A stretch of 64,000 bases of DNA, taken from assembly GCF_000315625.1 (NCBI RefSeq), contig NW_005434661.1, forward strand, positions 435,069 to 499,068. Direction: 5' to 3'. How positions within the stretch are numbered: the stretch's first letter is position 1; every line of letters starts with the position of its first letter. Made by a program: the position numbers and the translations under genes. The notes under the pieces were generated by a model that was given only the letters and a program-made list of their open reading frames with translations, was not told where the DNA came from and searched no databases. This document shows positions 56,590 through 64,000 of the stretch, piece by piece. The DNA is from Guillardia theta CCMP2712. Taxonomy: Eukaryota; Cryptophyceae; Pyrenomonadales; Geminigeraceae.

Positions 56590-57951
56590 CTAGCGAGAGC
56601 CTTCTGTGCCATTCGTCAGGATACCAGTGCTCTCTTCTCCTCCCCTCACCTTTAGCTCCTCTTGGCGGGTCATCCGTCGCTCAGGCTGATCTTGAGCTGA
56701 TCTTCCTGCATTTGGTGCGGCATATAGCGCGTACGCAGGCTGCCCGTTTCTCCTGTAGATGACTTCCTTGTAAAATTTCTTGGGGTCCCACGACGGGGGA
56801 GTAGCAGAAGCTGCGCGAGCTGAGCCAGACGCACGTTGCCTGGCAAGCTGCTTGTGACGCCGAGAAGCCTGACCCGCAAGCTTCTGGCCCAACAGAGCCT
56901 CGTGCCCACCACCACTAGCAATGACATCTCCCACACGAGCTTGCGCCGCGACGGCACTAGCGGCTGGAGGACGCGTCTGCAAGGCTTGGAGTGGCACCCA
57001 TACTACTCGACCTCCCGGTACACGAACACCACCAGAGAGTACTGGTGCTCCGGGCTTGTTGGCGCCTGAAGACCGTGAGGCTAGCGAAGGTAGCGAGCTG
57101 GCCATGGCCGCCTGAGCTTCAGCATGGGAGCACCATGATGCGTTCCTGCCATGGCAGAGGACATGCAAGGGCATGGGGTCTTGCCACAGAGGAGGTTCGC
57201 TTGCAGTGGCTTCCTGTTCTTCTCCTCCTTTGTCCCCTGGTTCAGCTTGACCCGCGTCGGCTTCCTCCTCGTGAGGGCTTCCCCCTTCACCTTGAGCTGC
57301 TGGCTCTGAGGTCGGTTGATGCTCTTCACTGTTCACTTCTCCGCCCTCTTCGCTTCCTTGAGGATCAGTGGGAGAGATCACTTCCCCCACGTGGACGTAT
57401 CTGTCTTGCTTGTGAAAGAACCTGCTGGGGTTGGGATAACCATGCGCCCATGACGCCTGTACGTCAGAGGCCAACACCGGCGCGCCCAACCGTCTGGTTC
57501 CTTTAACTGCTTCCTGGTTCTCACCAGCCAGACTTACCATGGCTGAAAGAGGGTTGCGAGCCGCCAAGGCTCTTTCCCCTGCTAACCATGCTGCAGAAGG
57601 TTTCTTCCTCTCGGCCATCGCAGCAGCTTTTGCAGCAGCAGCTTCGCGCTTTCTTTGCCCGGGTACACTCAAGGCGGCCTGCATAAGTGCTGCTTCCACT
57701 GCCTGCTTGCTCGCACCTGCCACTGCCCGCGCTGCTCCAGTCTCGGCAGCCCTGATGGCAGTCTTGATAGGGACGGAGCTAGAAGGTGAAGGTTGAGTTT
57801 CGAGAAGGAGAGAGAGAGACTTGAGAGGAGGCGGAACGAGAAAGACGAGAAAGGCGATGGCGAAGGAGAAGGAGAAGGAGGCAACGAGGAGGAGGCGAGA
57901 AGAACCAGACGCCCCCCATGCCGCCATCCCTCGCCCTTCCTTTCCTTGCAT
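56590..57951 (-). CDS. Ala/Glu-rich single-pass membrane protein, unidentified
   Basis: Start ATG 57951 (MQGKEGRGMAAWGASG), 453 residues to TAG 56590, in one exon. A signal-anchor helix sits near the N-terminus (LLLVASFSFSFAIAFLVFLV). The rest is predicted luminal or extracellular: an Ala-rich helical stretch (AAETGAARAVAGASKQAVEA), an acidic Glu/Pro linker (residues ~200-250), a short Cys pair (VLCHGRNASWCSHAEAQ) with one N-glycosylation sequon, and a basic Ala/Arg C-terminus. The pattern suggests a type II membrane protein of the secretory pathway. No family recognised. A GTGAG at about 56655 could be a donor, so the last residues are uncertain. Confidence 0.6.
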   Translation of the reverse strand: MQGKEGRGMAAWGASGSSRLLLVASFSFSFAIAFLVFLVPPPLKSLSLLLETQPSPSSSVPIKTAIRAAETGAARAVAGASKQAVEAALMQAALSVPGQRKREAAAAKAAAMAERKKPSAAWLAGERALAARNPLSAMVSLAGENQEAVKGTRRLGAPVLASDVQASWAHGYPNPSRFFHKQDRYVHVGEVISPTDPQGSEEGGEVNSEEHQPTSEPAAQGEGGSPHEEEADAGQAEPGDKGGEEQEATASEPPLWQDPMPLHVLCHGRNASWCSHAEAQAAMASSLPSLASRSSGANKPGAPVLSGGVRVPGGRVVWVPLQALQTRPPAASAVAAQARVGDVIASGGGHEALLGQKLAGQASRRHKQLARQRASGSARAASATPPSWDPKKFYKEVIYRRNGQPAYALYAAPNAGRSAQDQPERRMTRQEELKVRGGEESTGILTNGTEGSR

Positions 57952-58374
57952 TGTCTGCGAAGGGACAGAAACTCTCCAGAATCTTTTCACTCAATATCAT
58001 CACCCTCTTTTCCGCCCCCCCCCTCTGTAACTGCAGCGTAACTGCCTGGTGCACTAATCGGGCGGCACCAGTTGCGAGCCTCCTCGGCAGTGACCCTGGA
58101 CGAGCCTGGCAAGCGCGGCCAGTGACTGAACGTAGAGAACGCATACTGAGCGGCGAGACAAGTCTAAGACTCTTATCAGCTTCTTTACTTTTTAGTGAGT
58201 CAGCGGCGACTCCAGGGGGCTGCCTACCATCTTAGGCCTACAGGGGCAGACTTCCTCTCAGTTGACGAAGAGCCATAACCTAGACAATGGTCACTAGAGC
58301 AGCATGCGGACAAGCGGCCTGTGAGGTAGACCTGTTGCTTCACGCTATCAGGCATTGCCGCCAACTAGACTGAG
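57952..58374. other. Intergenic gap between two minus-strand genes
   Basis: No gene recognised. It lies 3' of CstF-64 and 5' of the membrane-protein gene, so it should hold the terminator of one and the promoter of the other. It includes a run of eight or more C at about 58014-58022. Confidence 0.4.
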
Positions 58375-59857
58375 TCAGAAAAAGCCAAGGAGATGGGGAC
58401 AAGGTTCTTGAACCTGCTCTGGTGGCAGTGACATAAGGGTGTTGAACTGCTGTCTTTGCTCTGGGGTGAGGTTTGCGAGCATCTGAGTGACAACCGTTAC
58501 ATCATACCATCAAGTCGCCTTTCTCCTCCACCTGCTGCAGATTCCCCCCCCCCGGTCCGAGCCCCATAGCCCCACTGCCTCCTGTGCAGCCCGTCAAACG
58601 TGAGCTGACTGCCAAGCATCTCAAGCGCATGCCTGGAGTCATTCCATAGCCTCCTCCAGCAGAACTTCCAGGATAACTGAGACAGTCAGACAAGGTTGTC
58701 GAGGACGGATCAGCTCACGAGCTATCCCCACTCCCGCCTCTCCCACTGGTCACGCTTGCTCCTCCCACAGGCTGACCCATCGCACTCGGAGGCACATTTC
58801 CTGGCGAGCGGGGTGATGACATGAGGAGCAAGAGGAGCTCAGCACCTGGCATCCCCATGCCTCCTGCTTGTGAATCAGAACCTTCACAACATTAGAGCCA
58901 CTCTCATACCTCCAAGCTGCGGGGGAGGAGGCATGCCTGGCCCACTAAGCCCGGACATGCCCCCACGTGGCAACGGGTCGCTATGAATGCCGACGGGTGG
59001 AGGGGGGCCGCCGCTGCTGTACTTGGAGAGCAGATCCTAAGAGGGGATGAGGGGAGCAAAGGACGAGAGGAGGCATTCAATCACATGCATCCGCAGCACA
59101 GCCATGGACAGCTGAGGGTAAGTGTTGAAGAGCTCTCGAGCTTGCTCTCTGCGGGATCAATCAACCATCGACCAAGACAGATATGAAACGTTAGTCAGCC
59201 TGAGCTTCGTTCACCTGTTTTGAGCGCAAATTGTTTTAAGCTGACCCATAACATTGTACATCTGTTCAATAGACATGGTTGAGACAACCTGGATATGAAC
59301 CTCAAGGTGAAATCTTGTGAGAATAGATTTTACAGCCATTATTTGATCATGTGCATTCATAAGTGGCTTGGCGCCACTTGCTCCCGAGTTCGACCCTCCT
59401 GATCCTCCGCCACCAGATTTTCCCTCACCCAAGCTTGACGCATAATCAATTCGAAGCAGCCGTCTACCAGACATTCACATTCAGGATGTAACATCAGAAG
59501 CAACAAGCCATCTAGTACCCATTGAACTCAGTGTTGTTCAAGTTCCTGATAGCGGACTCTGCAGTTTGTGCATCCTGGTCAACATGATGTCATTTGTGCG
59601 GGCAGCTTACAATGAGCAGGTTGTGATCTGAATCACCCGAAATTCACAGAAACCAAAACCTTTAGGTTGACCCGTGTCCGAGTTCTTGACCAGCCTGTTT
59701 CGCTTCAGTCCCGGAAGACAGATTCAAGGCACCACCGGAAGCTGACTACATGGCCGACTGCTCGGAAGATATCCTCCAGCTGCTCCTCTGTGGCATTATA
59801 CGGGATGTTTCCGACAAAGACTGAGCGACTGGCTTGACTTCCACGCGAGCCCGACAT
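58375..59857 (-). CDS. Cleavage stimulation factor subunit 2 (CstF-64)
   Basis: CstF-64 binds the GU-rich element downstream of polyadenylation sites. Exons from ATG 59857: RRM with RNP2 SVFVGNIPYNATEEQLEDIF; then LVKNSDTGQPKGFGFCEF (RNP1, about 59690-59640); DAQTAESAIRNLNNTEFNG (about 59575-59522); RLLRIDYASSLGEGKSGGGG and the hinge helix MSIEQMYNVMGQLKTICAQN (59464-59215); EQARELFNTYPQLSMAVLRM (about 59140-59085), matching the hinge of animal CstF-64; a Gly/Pro-rich linker exon (GGMSGLSGPGMPPPP); and a C-terminal helix, QMLANLTPEQRQQFNTLMSL, typical of the Pcf11-binding end. The stop at 58375 assumes read-through after PPEQ; a splice there is possible. It is compact, with introns of about 45-110 nt. 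Confidence 0.87.
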
Positions 59858-60708
59858 GATGGCAGCTGCTGACTTGCTGCTCCTCACGATCTTCCTGTCG
59901 GGGCAAGACATGAGTCGTGTTATCGCCATCCGAGTGAGGTCCGAGATTGACAAGTCGAGGAGAAGAGTGCGAGGAGAAGACGTGGTGATTGAGGCGTTCG
60001 AAGGTTAGTAGGAGCAGCAGTAGGAGGGTGTGTGTGTGGAAAGGGGTAGGGGACGATGGTGTATTCCAGCAGCAAAAGCGTCTGCACAACAAGGAGAAAG
60101 AACAAATCTGATTCGCTTGTAGTGGACCGCAAAAGTGAGACAGCCAGCAAGCGAGGGGAGAGAGGAAGCAAGGGATGTAAGGAGCGAGGAAGCGAAAAAG
60201 CGAAGGCGGGTAGAAAGGAGGGAGCAGATGAGGGATGGGCGGTGTGTGGATGGGAGGTGGTCGCGGAGCGGAGAGGGAAAGGATGACTGAGTGAATGAGA
60301 GGGTGAGTAGGAGGGATGGAGAGGGTGAGTAGGAGGGATGGAGAGGGTGAGGAGGAGGGATGGAGAGGGTGAGGAGGAGGGATGGAGAGGAAGGGCGAGA
60401 GGTTTGAGAGGGTTTAGTGGAGGCATAGAAGAGGGTGAAGCATAGGGCCAACACCGAGAGCAATGTGCATTCATGTGAGGAAGCTGACGTTAGGATGTAA
60501 GAGGAGAGGGAGCCGGTAGCTGTAGCAGGAGGAGCGAGTGAGCGATGAATGGCGAGGGAGGAAGGAGAAGAAGCGGATGAGGCTGATGGAGAGCAGGCGA
60601 GCTGTGGAAGCGGAGCGGAACGAGGCATGGGAAGGAAAGGGGAGACCAAGGGCAGCAATTTTTCTCTAAGTCAAGTTCACTCATTGTAATTCTCTGTCCT
60701 CATTGCAC
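59858..60708. other. 850-bp intergenic region with purine-rich DNA and a minisatellite
   Basis: A divergent region between CstF-64 (-) and the methyltransferase gene (+). It is strongly purine-biased on the plus strand, so the minus strand reads as long Ser/Pro/Leu-rich frames that I reject as coding. Confidence 0.45.
60296..60395. repeat. ~20-bp minisatellite GGTGAGTAGGAGGGATGGAG
   Basis: Four to five copies of a 20-22-bp unit, with a TAG to GAG change in the later copies. Confidence 0.85.
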
Positions 60709-62451
60709 ATGTCGTCATGGTGGCTAGCGGTGGCGGTGGCGTGGGCGACAGCTGGGGAGGGAGGGTGTCGGGTGTGGGTGGCAGGAGGGAGCGAAGAGAG
60801 AGCAGTGAGAGGTCGCTGCTGGATCGACGGCGACTGTCACAACGAGAGTGGCTGGGGAGGATCTGAAGATGATACGGAAGATGCTTACAGGAACGTCTCC
60901 TGTGCCCTCCATTCACATGGATGATGTTGGCTATCGCTCTCCCTTTGTGCCTTCCTCTCACTCGCACTTGCCTTCTCTCCTCCGCCAGCTTTCTTCAGAT
61001 CTTGACTCAGCATGCACAGGAGCCTCAACGTTGGGCGGGACGAAGAAGCCTGTCTGGCTCGATCAAAGTTCTACTTCCACAAGTGTTCCAACGATGCGGA
61101 TCACCCCATGCTGGCGACTTTCATGCCGACGGCTTCTAGCAGATTTTGGCCGCCTCAAGGTCGGAGGAATGCTGAGGTTGTGGTGGAGTGGTGAAACAAG
61201 GCAGTTGAGACAAGCTTGCAACTGAGGTGGGAAGAGGTTCGCGCTAGGCGGAAGAAGTTTTGTTGGCCTGGGCATCGGACTGAGGTAGAGGACAGTGGTC
61301 AGGTGATGGCTGACATTCAGGCCGCAAGGATTGCAAATGCGAGGATGGTGCGACGACATGCTCCAGGCATGGCTGGGAGTTTAACCGGGTGATGCGAAGA
61401 AACGACTTCTGCTCACTACAGGAGGAGGTGGATGCGCTGCGAGACATCGGATACTGCCTGTTAGGAGACTGTTCTTATTTCTCTCTTGAGATGCTTTTAC
61501 AGGAATCAAGATGCCATCTACAAGTGGGCAGCCATTCTAAAGACTGTCCGTGTTCTTCAAGTAATTCTCCTGTCTCACTTCCTCCTCTTTCCTTTTTTCC
61601 TCTCCTCCTCATTCTTCTCTTCGTATTTGCCCCCATCGTTTGACAGCTTCAGGACTAAGTCTCATCCAGGAGGAGCATCAGACGTCGTCTTCAATGGGGC
61701 TCCCGCCAACCTTCAGCTCTATCGATGTGGGGGGAGGCAGTTCTCCGTTACAGGTGACGAGGAGGTAGAGAGAAGGTCATCTGAGCGAGGAGCAGTTCTT
61801 CATGTCCCAGAAAGGCTCTGTGACTAATATCGACATCAACTTCCTCTCCTCCTGGTTTCCCATCGATGGTGAAGGCATCTACGCGCGAGCAGACAAGAGC
61901 AAGCTTGTTTTCAATCGCTCCAACATTCACAAGGTTGTGGCGGCTGCTGAGAGAGAGTCTTAAGTGCCTCGTCACAGATAGAGGGAGAGCTGCTGCCTGA
62001 GCTCATGAGGGTCCCCGACGGTGAGGAAGCAGCAAGATCTCGAACTCTTTGACGTGACTTGGCAGGAAGCATCGACCTGGTGTATGACGCGTGCTCCCTC
62101 ATCCATATGTGGAGACACTTTGCTCGCCCTGAGCAGGGCCTCGAACGTGCAGTGCAGGAGATCCATCGCATTCTGCGTCCTGGCGGCTTCTTTGTCGTCG
62201 TGTCAGACGTGGCTCACCCTGACGCGCAGGAGGTTCGAGAGTTTCAACATGCTGACAGCCTGGCCAGCATCCTTTACCAAGGTGAGAGGAAGACGCGTGG
62301 AGGAGAGAACTGACAGTAGGGAGGAGATGGGCTCTTCGAGTGGGTTGGAGATCCTCAATTCTTCATCGGAGAGGAGGAAGAAGAACAAATCTTTCGTCAC
62401 CGGGGGTCCTGCCTGAAGGTCAACTTGCCATCCACATTGCGCCTTCATTGA
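60709..62451 (+). CDS. SAM-dependent methyltransferase, class I fold, with possible signal peptide
   Basis: The C-terminal exons form a class I methyltransferase: FSSIDVGGGSSPLQ (motif I, exon ~61650-61750), FFMSQKGSVTNIDIN (motif II with Asp, exon from ~61769), IEGELLPELMRVPDG (~61980), GSIDLVYDACSLIHMW and VQEIHRILRPGGFFVVVSD (from ~62068; motifs IV-VI), and the last exon, GDGLFEWVGDPQFFIG and KVNLPSTLRLH, ending at TGA 62451. Upstream, ATG 60709 opens MSSWWLAVAVAWATA, a likely signal peptide or anchor, then a Cys-containing segment (CWIDGDCHNES). Further exons include ARSKFYFHKCSNDADHP and DAIYKWAAILKTVRVLQ. If the leader belongs to the same protein, the enzyme is in the secretory pathway and may modify glycans or lipids. 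The N-terminal joins are uncertain; substrate unknown. Confidence 0.65.
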
Positions 62452-62815
62452 CGTACAAACCAGCTGGAGTCAGCATGGCACAAGGCAAGATGCAGCCCGA
62501 GCACACAGCGGAGGTCTCTGAACATGACACAGGCGAATATGAGCAGCCATGCGTTGGACGCGAGGAATCTGTACACGTGCGAAGCTCTGCCAGAGGTAGC
62601 AACTTGCATGTATGAGTCGAAGCTCAAGGGAATCAGGGAGAGCTTCTCCTTATGGTCGCCAACTTCGTCCTGAGAAAGTCATGACGTTGCCTGCATCTCT
62701 TCTTCTTCCTCGCGCTCCTCCCCTCACTTCCCATCCGACATGGCACGCTGCGAAGCAAGGAGGAGCCACCAGCTCTGATACAGATGCTCCGAGGCAGCAG
62801 TGAGCCCCCTTTGGT
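62452..62815. other. Convergent gap, no gene recognised
   Basis: Between the methyltransferase (+) and the partial minus-strand gene. Short frames (62475-62615 and 62612-62803) show no family features and no clean splice joins to the methyltransferase. Confidence 0.35.
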
Positions 62816-64000
62816 TCATGCTGACAAGGTCAAGCCCGTCCGATCATGAGTTCCAGCCGATGCCCCCGGGAGGCAACGCCATGCCAAGTGCGCCGCTGCT
62901 GACCGACCGTGAGCAGCGATATGCGGCTGCATAGGGTCGCAGATGCGGAGCAGATGCAGGGGGCAGTATGACTGGAAGGAGGAGGGGAAAATTCCTCTAG
63001 TCGACGAGGGCTCCTCCCCGTCGCTGTCCTTACCCGGCGCCGGCCCTCCTGACATATCCGACATGACGAGGCAGCTGGATTGACAGCCGGCAAGATACTG
63101 GGGCAGAGGTTGCTGTGAGATTGGGTAGCGAGACAAGGCACTAAAAGCTGGCCAGCTACTTTGTTATAACCCATCAGAATCACTAGGTGGGTGAACGACT
63201 TAGAACGAGTTGATAAACATCTAGAGAGAGTCAGCCGCTGCTTGAAGCAACCGAGGTCGAAGATACCGTGAAGCTCTTCTATCCTTTTCGTCGTCACATT
63301 CGCCGGTAAATCCTGACAGCAGAGCTTAGGGACTCCCGTGGTCTTGCATGAGGTCCTTCACCTCGAGAAGACGTTGAAGAGCCAGTGGAATCGGCCCGAT
63401 CCTGCTGTCGTCAGAGAGGACGAAAGCGTGATAAGGGGGTTCACCATTCGTCTTGAAACGATTTCAAGTCTCCGTGCTGCTCATGACATTCCTTGGCATA
63501 CACGAAAGCCTCCAGCAGACCTTTGCGGGCAATCGTCTCCTTGTCTTGGTTGTCCTTCACCTGCAAGGGTTTCACTACTTCCACAGTGACGAGGATCGGA
63601 GAACCTGAGAGGCGAGGTAGTCTCGAAACCTCTTGATGTCACCGTCCACCATTTTTGAAGTCTCCTCGTCCACTTGATCTTTTCCTAGCAAGGCAACTTC
63701 AGCTTGCATCCAAGAACCAGGCAGTTCGACACTTGCTGGAAGCTTCTGCGACGAGTCGACGTTCTATACTAGCACTGATCAGGGGAGTCGGCGATGGCTA
63801 GAGGTCACCTTTCCGTGTGATTGTACATCAGTTCGAGGCCTCTTGCTTGCTGGCGGATTCTGATCTTGTTTGTGAAGAAGAAAGTCGTCTGGGATGTTTG
63901 AGCAGGCAAATCGAAACAAAATGCAGACATAACACCCTCAGGTAGCCGCTTTTGTTCGTGATGACAAGCCTGTATCCAGCTACAACAAATCATTCAAACG
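62816..64000 (-). CDS. Partial unidentified gene running off the right edge
   Basis: Exons read right to left: about 63969-63809 (CFDLPAQTSQTTFFFTNKI, RQQARGLELMYNHTE); about 63765-63615 (NVDSSQKLPASVELPGSWMQ, KMVDGDIKRFRDYLASQ); about 63559-63450 (VKDNQDKETIARKGLLEAFV, HEQHGDLKSFQDEW); a short exon (RIGPIPLALQRLLE, ~63395); DLPANVTTKRIEELHGIFDL (~63315-63230); and a last stretch, FSALSRYPISQQPLPQYLAG and MSDMSGGPAPGKDSDGEE, that may end at 62816. The segments are coherent and mostly joined by GT-AG introns, but no family was recognised. The 5' end is outside the window. The join between the first two exons is out of phase as read. Confidence 0.5.

Noticed and set aside
59920-60658. Minus-strand Ser/Pro/Leu-rich frames
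   Set aside because: They arise from purine-rich DNA and a 20-bp minisatellite; no domain or splice structure.
61486-61827. Alternative frame DVVFNGAPANLQLYRCGGRQ in the methyltransferase region
   Set aside because: It looks protein-like, but the other frame gives the SAM motif DVGGGSSPLQ at the right distance from the later motifs.

Overview
This window reads as nuclear DNA of a unicellular eukaryotic alga. Protein-coding genes are dense, on both strands, and split by short GT-AG introns (mostly about 40-110 nt, often starting GTGAG), with one GC-AG intron. Neighbouring genes are often only 65-200 bp apart. The families are eukaryotic: SRP9, KDM4 demethylase, CstF-64, kinesin-14, VHS-GAT adaptor, EHD ATPase. 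Two or three products carry plastid-type leaders, and a starch-binding domain is fused to a kinesin. Together with the composition this suggests a secondary-plastid alga, most likely a cryptophyte of the Guillardia type. That assignment is inference; no marker gene here proves it.

Layout. 0.9-1.3 kb: SRP9 (-). 1.8-8.7 kb: large leucine-rich-repeat protein with a polytopic membrane C-terminus (-). 9.9-14.4 kb: Ser/Thr kinase with a long coiled-coil tail (+). 14.5-21.6 kb: ~2,350-residue ARM/HEAT-repeat protein with one intron (-). 21.8-26.7 kb: patatin-like phospholipase of the PNPLA8 type with a helical-repeat N-terminus (-). 27.1-28.5 kb: organelle-type RsmH rRNA methyltransferase with an in-frame TAA (+). 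29.3-33.8 kb: CBM20-kinesin-14 fusion (+). 33.9-34.8 kb: DUF2358 protein (-). 34.9-37.3 kb: EHD ATPase ending in an SH3 domain (+). 37.4-40.5 kb: two-PDZ protein (-). 40.6-41.4 kb: two opposed pentamer arrays. 41.7-43.4 kb: PH-domain protein (+). 43.6-44.3 kb: probable plastid-targeted membrane protein (-).

44.4-47.3 kb is a GC-rich repeat island. About 560-bp inverted arms flank a core that carries a frameshifted remnant of a retroelement endonuclease-like domain.

47.5-49.7 kb: VHS-GAT trafficking adaptor (+). 49.9-53.6 kb: unidentified many-exon gene (-). 53.8-54.0 kb: small coiled-coil protein (-). 54.6-56.4 kb: KDM4-type JmjC demethylase with a PWWP-like segment (+). 56.6-58.0 kb: single-pass membrane protein (-). 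58.4-59.9 kb: CstF-64 (-). 60.7-62.5 kb: SAM methyltransferase (+). 62.8-64.0 kb: partial unidentified gene (-).

The genes do not form one pathway. The strongest candidates for something undescribed are the CBM20-kinesin, the EHD-SH3 fusion, the LRR membrane receptor and the inverted-repeat island. Exon joins were worked out by eye from splice consensus, reading phase and family alignment. Those listed with coordinates are well supported; others are approximate.
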